Positions 34,813 to 46,995 of a stretch of DNA of 64,000 nt are shown here, in pieces. The stretch covers positions 134,252,242 to 134,316,241 of the forward strand of contig NC_133123.1 of the NCBI RefSeq assembly GCF_033568475.1, read 5' to 3'. The translations under genes were made by a program, and so were the position numbers. Below the pieces are notes generated by a model. The model did not search any database, was not told where the DNA came from, and saw only the letters and a list, made by a program, of their open reading frames with translations. Source of the DNA: Henckelia pumila (Eukaryota > Streptophyta > Magnoliopsida > Lamiales > Gesneriaceae). Position 1 is the first letter of the stretch. Every line of letters starts with the position of its first letter.

Positions 34813-37612
34813 TGAAACATCTACTACTAATAAATGCGGAAAAACTTTTTTTTTTAAATAATACTATACATATACGCTCATACATATATGTATATAAAAA
34901 TAACATACTTTTATTAAGTAACCTAAAAAAAATATTAAATAAATAAATCCTTAAAAATGTTTCATGCATCAATTTAAAATAATAAACAATACTGCTGAAA
35001 AATCTCATACGCGGAAACAATAGTAAAATAAATCATGTTTCAAAACTCAATGCAATAATCTAAATAACTGCGACGGTCACGGGGTCCACTGTCATGCTCG
35101 CTCATACGTCCTCGCCACCGGTAGGAGCTACATAGACATCATCATACTCACCTGCATCATATAAGCGTAGTGAGTCTAGAGGCTCAACATGTCTAATCCT
35201 TGATAACGAGGTTTAAAATAATGCATCACATAATCATACTAATACATATAACTTACGTGGACATGCATGCATGATCTTAAAATAAATGCATCATAAAAAT
35301 TATTCATCATCAGTCGTACATACATCATAACTAATCATACATAACATAATTGAGCATGTCATAATCATAAAAACTGAGTATGGTCATATCCATGAATGTG
35401 ACTAATAACTGTGCCGACTGATCAGTCTAAAGAACCATCGTACGTGGCGGTGGATAAATCCACCTCTATGCTGGTAGTAAACTACCTCTGTGCCAGTGGT
35501 AAAACCACTTCTATGCCGGTAGTAGAACTACCTCTGTGTCAGTGGTAAAACCACTTCTATGCTGTCACATCACTTCAATTTCCATAAAAATATTTTCATG
35601 CTCAATTCTTAATCATAAACACATCATAAAATATTTCATGTATGCATGCACTTAAAATATGTCCGTAATATATATTTAATTAATTTTAATAATAAATATA
35701 CTTATACTTAAAATAAACTTCATGCATAAAAAAATAATTAAATATATATTCCGGACTTAGTTAATCTTCATGGGTTGGTCCAGACTGTTGATCACTCACT
35801 CTAAGCCCATTAAACTTAAATAAAATCCAATAATCATATTTTAGCCCAAATAACTTAATTAAACTTAACTTGACCTAAATAAAATATTTAAGCCCAATTA
35901 CTTAACTTAAGCCCAATAAAACTCTAGACTGGCCCAAAATCCACGGACTGGCCCAAAAATTCTCATGGACTCCCAAGCCCATAAAAATCATTGTGCTAAC
36001 TTAAATAAATTATTTAAGGCCCAAATAAAATTATTTGGAGGTCCAAATAATTTTATTTCTAATTAATTGGCCCAAAAACCAATTAAAACATTAAACATTT
36101 AAAAATTAAAATACTCAAGCCCGGCCCACCTAACCCGGACCCGGACCAACTTAACCCGACCCATGACTACCTGACCCAACCCAGCACTCAACCCTGACCC
36201 ATAACCCGACCCAGCAACCCCCCCAAACCCCAAACCTAATCACCCCTCTCCTTCTCTTCTCGGCTGGGCGAGCAACAGCCATTCCATGGCTGCTGCCGCC
36301 CTGCTCCGGCCGCCCCTGGCCAGAGCACCACCGCCCATGGATAGCCCACATCCATGGGGTTCTAACACAACAAGAATCAGACCAAACCATGGCCCGAGGA
36401 GTGAGAACGAAGCTCTTCACCAGACGCCTTCATCCTCCTCGCGCGCAGACTGAGCAGTCGCCAAAATTTTGTTCGTGCGGCTTCCTCCGACAACCAAAGA
36501 CCGTGAAACCACTTCTCAATTTTAGCCAACATCTAAATCTTTTAAACTCAACAAACCACGCACAAATCCATGGCCTGAGGAATGAGAACGACCCCTCTCT
36601 TCCCAAAGCCCTAACCTGCGCGTCTGTGTGCATCAGAAGTGAATAGCTTCGTTTCCAGCCTATGACACCTTAAAACTCTGAACAAACTCGACCCTAAGGC
36701 ACTCTGGGACCCCTCTGACTTGAGCCCTCAGCCCTGGACCGTACCATGCTTGGCAAAAAACGTGAATCATGACCCAAACAAGCAAGAACATGCATCAATA
36801 CAAGGCATACATGCATAAACTCTAAATTTCCATGAAAGGTCTGATATAAAACACGTCATGCATGATTAATAGCTTATATGGTGGCCAAATAAAAGTTTTA
36901 GACATGCCTTTTAAATTAAATACGAGGACTATTGCGTATTCGGGGCTCCGGGACGACGAACGAATGAAAAACCACCAAAAATCCTTGAAGAATCGGCTAT
37001 GGAGGTTGAAGAAATTCTTAAAATCTGATGGTGAGGGTAGGAGAGGGTTGAAGGCGGCTAAGGGAGACAACGTAGGGTAGGGAGTGTTTTATTTTGGGTA
37101 GATATAGGTCAATAATTGGTATAAATTTATTAGGTAGATAATATAATCATAAAATATAACATTTTAAACTCCTAAAATACTTACCAATCTGATAATAAAT
37201 TAAAATCCCGAAATACTAATTTATAGTATTTTTAAAAATTAATAAAAGTCATTAAAATGACTTATTTTGGCTAAAAATCAACTCTTAAATAAATATATAA
37301 ATAAATACTAAAATTTTCTTGACAAAATACATTAAAATAATATTTTAAGCCTCATAAAACTCATAAAATATTTGTGGCTAAAAAATATTGGTATCTCGTC
37401 CGTCCACGGTCCCGTCTACGCGATCAACTCAATAAAATTCTTAAAAATCTAAAAATACAATAACTGCGGGTTAAATGATAAAATAAATTTAAATCATGCA
37501 TATAATTGACATAATAACACATAAATGTCATTTAACCCAAATATAAATTTTTAAATAATTAATTTCCCTAATTATGCATGCGAATTTACGTATTAAATTT
37601 CCGGGTGTTACA
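34813..37612 (-). mobile_element. 2.8-kb solo LTR
   Basis: On the minus strand it starts TGTAACACCCGGAAATTTA, a typical plant Ty3/gypsy LTR start, and ends AGATGTTTCA. It has an exact 5-bp duplication, ATCAG (34808-34812 and 37613-37617). Neither gag nor pol is inside, so recombination has probably removed the internal region and one LTR. It interrupts a captured gene fragment in the CACTA. The frames at 36151-36646 have no recognisable domain and are not called. Confidence 0.88.
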
Positions 37613-37767
37613 ATCAGCATCATAGGCTGGGGAACTACTCAATATATAATCTTTCTTAAATCCACCTTTCACATTGTATTTTATCTCTTCACTCACCTTG
37701 AGATCACAAACTTGTAGATCAATTGCTTTCATGACTCCAGAAGGAAGGATCCAAATACCAGGAATTC
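37613..37767 (-). pseudogene. captured host-gene exon, part 1 (unrecognised)
   Basis: A minus-strand open stretch reads 'PGIWILPSGVMKAIDLQVC' and 'VKGGFKKDYILSSSPAYDAD', with sequence that looks conserved and coding. The solo LTR cuts it; see 34675-34812. It suggests that the CACTA element captured a host gene. Family unknown. Confidence 0.45.
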
Positions 37768-38065
37768 AACCCTCGAAAAAAAAACCAACAACAGATAATA
37801 ATAAAACCTTCAATAAATACTGATTTTTAAGGCTTCCGGGAACACTTGAAAAAATATTTTTACAAAATCTACACAATAATGGTAGTCTCCAGATTTTCAA
37901 ACATAAAAATGTTTATTTAACAAATTATCGCTAAAAAATCATCATAATAATCCAATAATGACCAATACATTGAGAATTTCCAACAATATCACATTACCTA
38001 GTTTGACACTAAATAAACGAGATATAAAAGGGACAAAAATTGAAATCGAGTGACCATTTTCTAAC

Positions 38066-38420
38066 CTCCGGGTAGCATACTCTGGTCAAGAATAGGGGCT
38101 GGAACCCAGCCGGATAAGATGCATAGAATTAGTCTGGTCTCGATAATCAAGCTCTAGTCCTGTAATTACCAAGGGAAAAAGGACAAAGAAAAAGATAAAC
38201 AATGATATCTCATTCAAAACCAAGAGATAAAGTAGATACTAAAATAAAAGCAGAAAAAAAAACAAATGTAATAAACTCGCGTATTATTGGTGTAGGCATA
38301 GCTGATGAGAGCAGTGAAGCATAAAAACCCAACGTAAACCATTCGGCGGAACTTCTGAATTCTCGCAATCTCATTCCAGCCTTCATAAAGCCGCCACATA
38401 TTGAACATTGGTATGGACAT
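38066..38420 (-). pseudogene. captured small membrane-protein gene, decayed
   Basis: The first exon starts at 38420 with 'MSIPMFNMWRLYEGWNEIA' and then 'RMVYVGFLCFTALISYAY', a basic region followed by one membrane-spanning segment. A second exon (38066-38159, ACAG acceptor and GTTAGA donor) reads, with two stops, T-R-A-*-L-S-R-P-D-*-FYASYPAG. From memory this matches a conserved, uncharacterised plant membrane protein in which this stretch is open. The stops show that the captured copy is not functional. Confidence 0.5.
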
Positions 38421-39660
38421 TTTTAGGATTGGATTCACTCAGGCAAACAATCGAGCACGTACTCTACTTATCCGTGATTAAATAAATCAGTGAAACAAAA
38501 TCAACCTAATGTAAATTCACTCGACATGAAAGGATGAGGAACAAAACCAGTGCGTCCCAGAAACCAAACTAAATCAGAAACCATGTACTGGAAACCGATC
38601 GACAATCTCTATCCCTGACAGGTAAAATCAGATCACATACAATGATATTGGAGACTAGAAATTCATATATTCAGAGGCTCACAGCTTAGAAATAGCAAGC
38701 TTTATAAAATCCTTCCAAAGTATCCTTCAGGATTGATTTTTCTGAATCGAAGCAGCAAACACCACCCAAAGAATTCTCTTGTATGGATCAACCTGCTTGC
38801 ATATATGCATACATAGAGAATAAGAGGCTTTGAAATATTGCATAAGTTTCTGATCAATGTGGGGATCTAGATGAAGAGGAATCGAAATAGTAACAACAAA
38901 CTAATAAATTCATACTCTACCAAAAAAACATTGTTCAAGCAGAGGAAGCCACACCAAAAACAACCGTAATCAACATTCAGTGATTCAAAACATAATAGAA
39001 CCTAAAGCAAAATGGAAACCCACACACACCCACAGGTCAAAACCCAACCAGAAAATAAGAAATCAACTCAATCACACACAAAAACTCAATCTCGTAAAGG
39101 TCATTAGACTTGACGGCTCACAATCAGCAAACTACACATACCATAATAATAATACCATATGCGAAGAGTGCTGGACTCAATAATCCAGTTAGCTCCCAGT
39201 TTCTTACATGTGTACGACACTTCAAGAAATAATACAGCCCCGGCTTTGTCGTGTCATAGCTGCGTACGCCTGTGATCTCCCGCTCAAGACATGAAATTTC
39301 AAAGATTGGATTTAGGGATTTTGGTCGTACCTAGATGCAGGGCGGAGGACATCTTTCCAGCGCTTTTCGGTGGTTCGTGCTCAAGGAATAGGAGAAATCC
39401 CCTCCCAAGTAGAATACCTCTCCCAAAGAAACGGAGCCATGGTGGCGACCATAAGCGTCCGAGAAAGAAACGGGCTCAGGTCCAAATTTCTTCGATATGT
39501 TAGTATCCATAGGTAGATTAGGTTACATACTACCCAAATCAATGGTTAATTTAAGATTTTTCAGCAACCACGACCTTAATTCAGGGCGGCGGAATGGCGG
39601 TTAGGTTGGGAAAATATTGGGGATCGATCCGATTGAGAGAGGAAGAGTATATTTCTTTAC
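38421..39660. other. CACTA interior, unassigned
   Basis: Probably part of the captured gene's 5' region. On the minus strand a GC-richer block at 39220-39500 looks like a 5' UTR or first exon. No product can be named. It ends at the MULE target duplication. Confidence 0.35.
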
Positions 39661-40692
39661 CGCAAACAAGGGAAAAATTAGAGAATTGGACCTCCCCAAA
39701 AATAGATTTAAGGGAATAGACCTTGTATAACAAATGACTTATTTGTCCTTTACTTAAACATATTAAACTCTAATACAAAATCTCTTAATAACCATTTCTC
39801 TCTTAAAAATGTGGGTTCAATTTCAATTCTCCCCAATCCCCAATTTCCATCTTCTATTCGGTCTTCACATCTGGGTTCGGCTCCCCTGCTCTTCGCCCCC
39901 CTCTTCCATCTCCATCTCCCGTTGCCACACCACACCAAGCTTTTCTCTTCCTCCCCGCTTCCCCAGCCCCGATTCCGTTCCCTCTTCTCACCCACTCGGC
40001 TTTCCTCTTCTTCCGCGCTTCCCCAGCCTCGATTCCCTTCCATCTTTTCCCTTCCTTCTTCCTCTCCACTGCCACACCCCCCACCTCTTCTATTTGGATC
40101 ACTTGCTACACTATACTCATATTTGAATATGAATTTTTGACACGCAGTCGGTATATATATGCAGAGGATGTGTTACTTGAAAATGTGGAGTTGATTCTTG
40201 AAGCTCTTGACTAAAGATTGCTGCTTGTTCGATTGCCGCTGCCGATAAAGGAATAGGTTGCTGCTTATTCTTAAACAAGGTAGATATTTAGCTCAATTCA
40301 CCGATAGATTAATTTAGGGAGCTTTGTTTTATTCATAATTCAATAGAAATCATATAGTATTGTACATATTTTTTGATGCATTTGGGTATGTAGTTGTTTT
40401 GTTCGTAAGTTGTTCTTGGTTCTTCAGCATGTTTGTATGATACACATGTTGCATTTATTGCATTACTGAATAGTACGTATTTTTAGTTGAAAACAAATGA
40501 ATCTGATTATTTATTCTGCAAAGAAGAGAAATATGTTGCTGGCTTTGCTGGAGGAGAATACTTGTTAAAGAAGAAGCAACATATCATTTGTGGCACAAGC
40601 ACAAAGAGCTGGTTTCAAATTGTTAAGCAAATATCCTTTGGTTTTGTTCTGTTTTGTGTATGAAGTTGTAGATAGAAGAAAGAATATCATAT

Positions 40693-43600
40693 ATGACTAC
40701 ACAAAAAACTTGGGTATGTTAATTTTTGTTATTAAAAATGTTTTTTTCCATATTGCTCTATAAATTTTATGAATTTCAACATAATTGAGTCTTTAATTAC
40801 TTGACATTAATTGTTGACTTGATTGATTTTGTTTTCTTCAGGTTAATCTTCAATCTCAACTATCAGAGGAGAAATATTTTAGTTGCAAGTTTAGTGTACA
40901 TTCCAAATATCAAAAAGTAAGTGAAATTATATTAGATTGCTTAAACGAGGAGGACATGAACTTCATGGTTGAAAAAACACAATTTGGCAATCTGATCAAG
41001 TATGCTGCAAATTATAATTTATCTAGTCAGATTTTGTGGTTTATGGTGATGAGACAAACATATGTAACTGATGACGATGAAATGTGGTTTGTTGTGAATG
41101 ATAGACCAATAAGATTTTCTGGAATGGAGTTTGCATTGATTACAGGGTTGGATTGTTCTGATAATTTTCTCGAAGAAGTACCAAAGATATCTGATTTTTG
41201 TGATAGATATTTTCAAGGCATAGATAAAGTTTCTGTGAATGAAGTTGAGATGAAGTTGAAAGAGTTGAAAAGTGTGGATGAGTTGTTGAGTATAGAGAGA
41301 GTTAAGATGTCTTGTTTGTACTTCGTATGTGGTGTATTGTGGCCTATTGCACCAGTTAAGAATCCTCTAGTTGATGAAAAAATTTTCAGCTTGATTGATG
41401 ATTTTGATGCTTTTAATAAGCATCCTTGGGGTACAATAGCTTTCAAAGGAGCTGTTTGTGATTTGAAGTGTGATTTGAAGAAAAAAGAAGTTAGTTTGAG
41501 GGAAAAAGTAGTAAACGGTAAGCATTTGAACAGTGGAACCCATGATATGGTTGGATTCATTTATCCCCTACAGGTAAGTAAATATTTTTGTACTTTTCCA
41601 TATCTTTTGAACATGATTGATTATATGTGTTTTTATATTTTTTGAATTGAATTTGAATTTAGATTCTTGCATACGAATGCGTTTCTGGAATTGGAGAGCG
41701 TTTTGCGAAACAAAAAGAAGGAGACAATACATCTCTTCCACGCATGTGCCAATGGATTTCAAATAAATGGCCAAAAAAAGGATCTCCTAGATATATTGAC
41801 ATTTTAAATGCATCAAAGAGTGGTGAAAAGGTTAGTGTATTTAGAATATGATTGATTTTTATTAAAACAACTTCTATTTATTTATTAACTAATTTAAAAT
41901 ATGTTAAATTTACAGATTATTAGAAGTATTTTGTTACCAACAGATCAAGAATCTACCAGTCCTTACATTAGAAATATTTTCATTGAAGATTCCACAGATT
42001 CTGATTTGTCATTTATCAATTCGTTATTGTTGGAGGGAAAATCCGTTTATTGCATTAGGAATCCCGCTCTTTGTGAATCTAAAGAGACTCTCCAATCCAA
42101 AGAAAAAGACAAAAAAAGTAAGTTTTGTCCCAAAATTAAGTCAACAAGGTCTTATAAAATTTATCCAGCCAAGAAAGCACCAGAAAAACAATCTCATGAA
42201 GCTGAACGAGATGATGCCCTTGGTGAATCAAATATTATAAGACAAGTTACAGCTTTGCAAGAGCACATAGATAAAAATTTTGTGGAGTTGAAAAATATGA
42301 TTTCTAATTTGGATAGAAAGCTTGAACGTGTAATACAAGTTGTGGACATTTCAAGTTTATCCAAAAGGCATTCGAATGAACCAACCACTGTATCTGCACG
42401 ATCTAAAAGAAAGAAGACCCACGAATGTAAGTTTTGTGTATTTTAAAATATTGGAGATAATAACGTATTTGTTTTTATTAATATGATTAATTGAATTGTA
42501 GATGAGCCGGTGACGCCTTTTTTCAATCAAAGAGTGGTTCTTGGGCAAGAGGCAACCGTTGAACCGTTAACATCTCCTTTGACATCTCTCGGTATATTTC
42601 TTTTACGTTCAAATTGTAGTTTGTTTTATAAAAAAATTATTAATTATAATTATTTAATTTTTTAAATCATAGATTACATAGTCAAAGAAACAAATTTTGT
42701 CGATCGAGACTTGAATGGAGGAGTTAGTCGTGAGCAATTGTTGGTCATTGATGAAGTGACCAATGAACTAGATGTTTTGTTTGATCCACTTCGTATGTTT
42801 TATTTTAAAATTTCAATTTAAAATTTTTTTTAGTTTTATTTAACCTGATTAATTCGTTTCATCATAGACGAGCCACCTTCCAACGAGCGACAGAGACTTG
42901 GAAAACATATTATTTTTTACACGCGTTCCAAGAAAAAAAATGGTAATGTGTGCCAATATTAATGAAATTATATATTTGAAAAATTCGTTTTTTTGTGTTT
43001 GATACATTACTTTCTTTTAGTTGTAGTTGAGTCTCAAAAGAATCTTATCTCTAGTTGTGGTGTGAATGAACAATATGTTGCTACTACGGAGATTTCATTC
43101 AAACATGATGATGCAAATGTCATCACAGTTGAAGATGATGCAGCTATGAATGATCAAGCATTACCAAAGGAGATCACACCATCCATTGCAGTTAAAAAGT
43201 GTATGCATTATATTTTGTTATAATTTGTTTGAAATATAAGTTTGAAAGGTATGCATCACTATCTAAAACCCTTGATTTCCATATGTAGATGCTCGAAGGA
43301 GTAAAAAGTCTCAATTTTGTCGCTCTCCATATGTACAACTGCCTGAGACACCTGCTTTGACTGCACTTGGATATACCGGTCCTTACAACGGTTCATTTGA
43401 ACCAGTGCAGTGTGTTTTCATCAAGAAAGTATTGTCCACTGTCACCAAAGAAGTAAATAGATTACATGATGGATTTAAAGCATGTACATATGGATCATAT
43501 GGCAAGTCATGGTTTACGGACCTTCTTAATCCGAGGCACTGGCTTGATGAAAGCGTGAGTAGGATATTTTTTTATAGTCGTGTTCTAATAATATTAATTT

Positions 43601-44339
43601 TTATATATATAATATGATTCCATAACATGCAGCACGTATACGAGTGCATCTATGGATTATCTGTCTTGCAAAAGACATACCCACATTTGGTGAAACAGGA
43701 TGTTGCCATCATGAGTCCGTATTTCTCTCAAGATATATGTTTTGCATATCGGAATGCTCGTGATGATTTCAGCAATAGCTATTGGAAGAAGTTATTTGGC
43801 TACGTTGATGGATATTGTCGTCGATGGACTTCAGTACCATGGGCAAATGCATCTTCAGTATTGATTCCTTTGAATTTGCCTATACATTGGGTAGCAGTTG
43901 TAGTGAATGTGAAGGATGGAATAATCACTATATTTGATTGCAACCACGGCTGCTACACCGATGCTGAAATGATTGCTTATATTGATCCAGTAGAATATGT
44001 GGTTCAACATCTTCTACATTATTCCAAAGTCAAGATTCCTGATATGTGGACAGTTGCACGCCCCAAAGATTTCCCGCAAAATATGAGTAGGTAAGTATGT
44101 TCTTGAATTTTCTGGAATTTTTATTACAAACCATAATTTATCATTTCATTTGATCTCAACATATTTTGTGGGAGTCTAAAATAATTCATTATTACAGTTC
44201 TGATTGCGGTGCATGGATGCTGAAGACTTTTGAGGTGGAGTTGTCTCAGCAGTCTCCATACGGATTGAATGATAATATTGTGAATTCATATAGAAAATAT
44301 TTAGGAACATCTGTATGGTATGGTGAATGGATTTTATAG
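40693..44339 (+). CDS. transposon-borne ULP1-like cysteine protease with DUF1985 domain
   Basis: I can join 11 exons with consistent GT-AG sites and phases: 40693-40713, 40842-41573, 41663-41830, 41916-42426, 42502-42591, 42673-42792, 42868-42942, 43021-43200, 43289-43554, 43633-44090, 44198-44339. The product has about 920 residues with no stop. The N-terminal DUF1985 region (about residues 46-300) shows 'RPIRFSGMEFALITGLDC' and 'ILAYECVSGIGERFAK'. The middle is a charged linker. The C-terminus is a C48/Ulp1 fold with His806 ('LPIHWVAVVV'), Asp823 ('TIFDCN'), Gln870 ('FPQN') and Cys877 ('SSDCGAW'). Ulp1 enzymes cleave SUMO; activity or role in transposition is unproven here. It converges on MURA inside one MULE. 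Confidence 0.87.
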
Positions 44340-44929
44340 ATTTGCAGTGATGTTATATATTGGGAATAATTTTGTCTATTTATCTGTGTAGTTGAAAGAT
44401 GTTAATGATGTGATGGTTTGTGAACTAATGTTGATGTGATGGTATTCAGAATGATTTATTTTGTGGAAATTGACTGATTGAATACACAATAAATATAAGC
44501 ATAAGTCATTTCCTTCTGAACGACCCTTATCATTCAACCAATTGATTTAACACATTCAACCAACTGTTATATTTGAATTAACCGACTAATTTTAAATCTA
44601 ACCAAATGCTACATTTGCATTTACCGACTGATTAAACACATTGAACCAACTGATATACTTTTATAAACTGACTTATTTAACACAATGTACCAATTTAAAT
44701 TTTTTATTCCGCCAGTAATATAAGCATTGAACCGACTGATTTAAAACATTCAACCAACTGATTAAAAACATTCAACCGACTTCTTATATTTGAATTAAAC
44801 AACTATATTTGAAATTTTAAAAAAAAGTTTATCTGTTTTCTTAATATTTTCTCTTATTTCGTTTAATTTTATTTTTAATTTTTTTTTGTGTGGTTTTCAA
44901 TATTTTGCAGGTGCATACTATGTTTTAAT
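44340..44929. repeat. ACCGACTGA-type motif cluster downstream of the ULP1-like gene
   Basis: At 44500-44810 degenerate copies of 'aaccgactga' and 'caaccaactgat' occur every 25-30 bp. The same motif recurs at 46980-48250, 48890-48990 and 51000-51300, so it is a feature of this MULE. Confidence 0.7.
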
Positions 44930-45416
44930 GCACTGCGCGCGCGAGAGAGATTTTTTCAATTTCTCTGTTCTATTCCACTGCGCGCGCGCGAGGACCCACC
45001 CTCGCACGCGCGCAATCATGCGCTCTAGAGAGATTGAAAGGAACCCGCGCGCGCGCGAGGAACCATCTTCGCACGCGCGCAAGGTTATGCTCCAGAGAAA
45101 ACTAAGGGAACCCGCGCGCGCGCGAGCACGAGATTCTTCCTCGCACGCGCGCAGAACAAACATTCAGAAGCCCATATAAAATATTACGCGCGTGCGAGGC
45201 TCCTACTCGCGCGCGCGCGAGTAATCGCTCATTTCTCTGTTATCTTACACTGCGCGCGCGCGAGGATCCATCCTCGCGCGCACAAGGTTATGCTCCAGAG
45301 AAAACTAAGGGAACCGCGCGCGGGTTCCCATCCTCGCACGCGCGCTGAACAAAGATTCAGAAAAAATTATAAAGTCTCGCGCGCGCGCGAGGCTCCTCCT
45401 CGCGCGCGCGCGATAG
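44930..45416. repeat. array of CG-rich hairpins
   Basis: About seven palindromes, each of the form GCGCGCGCGAGG, a 5-12 base loop, then CCTCGCACGCGCGC. They lie at roughly 44980, 45044, 45111, 45185, 45251, 45313 and 45374. Spacers carry repeats such as 'ggttatgctccagagaaaa'. Alternating CG tracts of 10-14 bases are able to form Z-DNA or cruciforms. The array lies just upstream of the transposon-domain ORF and stands out against AT-rich surroundings. Confidence 0.85.
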
Positions 45417-45712
45417 ACGCTTACAGAGAATAAGCGAAATTAGCTTTTTCTCTCCCATTCTTTTCCAATCTTCTTTTCCTCTCCTTCTTCACCATGAACC
45501 CTAAATCCCCAAATCTTTTCCCCCCATTTCTCCATTAATTCTTGACATTTTTGCTCTTCAATTGCAGATTTGTGGAGTATATCATTGACCTTCAAATTTG
45601 GGTCCGTCAATTTCTGAAGAAATCATCAATTTTTGAACTCCTCACCGTATCGCCACCGCTCACCACCGTACATCACTGCCGAACGCCGCATCTATTCTGG
45701 CCGACCACCATA

Positions 45713-46849
45713 ATGCCAGCCAAGCGCTTCCGTTCGTCCGGCCCTATCGTCGCTAGCTCCTCTTCGTCCGCAGATTTTTCCAACAAATTCGTCTCTCGGG
45801 AAGCCCAAGACAGGTATGAACATGCTCGACTCCATCGCAATCCTATTGCCGAGCGTGGCTTATCGTTAGACTGTAATGAATCGGTTGCTTTGGGGATTAT
45901 TAAGAGGAAATGGACCGTGTTCTGCCGCGTGCCCGAACCCGCTATTATTCCGGTGGTTCGGGAATTTTATGCTAATGCCCTTTCTCGAGAGGATTCAAAA
46001 GCTTTTGTCCGAGGCAAACTTGTCTCGTTTGATGCCGATACATTGAATACATTTTATGATACTCCTGCTGTGGATGATAGTGAGTTTAGGAGTTTTAAGG
46101 CTAATCCGAACTATTCTTTGATGTTGAGTGATTTATGTTATGCTGGAGTCTGTTGGCACGATCAACTCCAATTCACTCATTTTTCGGAGAGATTTCTGAA
46201 GCTTGAGCCGGCGTTGTGGTATGCTTTTATTGCCCGACGACTTCTACCCGTGCTCCACACTGTTGACGTGCAAGCCGATAGGGCTATTCTTGTTTATGCT
46301 CTCACGAGGAGGTGGCCGGTTGATGTGGGCAATCTTGTCCACGATTCCATTCTTTATTCAATGCGGACTCCGACGGTGGGCCTCTACTTCCCTCAAACCA
46401 TCACAGCCTTGTGTCGCCAGGCGGGCGTTTAGATTAGTCCCGATGAGGAGTGGCTCCCGCCTTTCAAGACCGTCGATGAGAAGCTTGCTGCTTCAAAGCA
46501 AGCTAAGCGCAATCTGGAGTTCTTTAGCGGTCAACAGCATGTCGGGAGCTCTTCTAGCAGTAGACCACCGCATCAGCCCTCTCCTCTTCGCCGCACTGCT
46601 CAGGAAATGGCCGTCGAGTGCTCCGCTTTCGACCACTATGCCATGGATTACTTTCAGGCGACTTCCACTCATCTCCATAATGTGGAAGACATGATGAGGA
46701 GCATGGAGACACAGTTGGGGCTTGACACTTCGGGCTTTCGAGCGGCTCCGCATTATCCACCTCCATTTCCATTCCAGTCTACAGTCCCACCACAGTATGC
46801 TCCGGTTGCACCGCAGGATCCTTCCATTCCCGACGACGATGATGTTTAG
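45713..46849 (+). pseudogene. putative plant transposon-domain protein, one amber stop
   Basis: ATG at 45713 gives 'MPAKRFRSSGPIVASSSSS', then a domain typical of 'putative plant transposon protein' (Transposase_32-like) entries: 'GIIKRKWTVFCRVPEPA', 'VVREFYANAL', 'VRGKLVSFDADTLNTFYD', 'HFSERFLKLEPALWYAFI'. The frame stops at TAG 46430-46432 after 239 residues. It is then open for 138 more in the same frame ('ISPDEEWLPPFKTVDEKL', Pro-rich end) to TAG 46847-46849. The biochemical role of this family is unknown. An acceptor-like 'attgcag' at 45568 hints at a 5' exon. Read-through or a mutation in this copy are both possible. Confidence 0.7.
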
Positions 46850-46995
46850 TCTCCGCAGGATCCTTCCATTCCATTCCAATCTTCAGATTTTCTTCTACTT
46901 TTGTTTTTTTATTTTATTATTGTAAACTTAGATTATTGAATTATGTTTATTAGTGAGTAGTAGTTTGGCTTCAATCAAGGCCACATAATTACGCA

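Noticed and set aside
36151..36646. Frames of 67-89 codons on both strands
   Set aside because: They lie in a GC-richer part of a solo LTR, have no domain and overlap each other.
39750..40140. Overlapping Ser/Pro-rich or Glu/Arg-rich frames on both strands
   Set aside because: A pyrimidine-rich strand bias keeps several frames open. This is probably the 5' UTR region of the ULP1-like gene in the MULE.
40693..44339. ULP1-like gene as an ordinary host SUMO protease
   Set aside because: It has the DUF1985 partner domain typical of transposon ULPs and lies with MURA within one set of 9-bp duplications.
45542..45712. Longer start of the transposon-domain ORF at 45542
   Set aside because: This stretch reads low-complexity sequence after an acceptor-like site. 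The ATG at 45713 begins the conserved-looking part.
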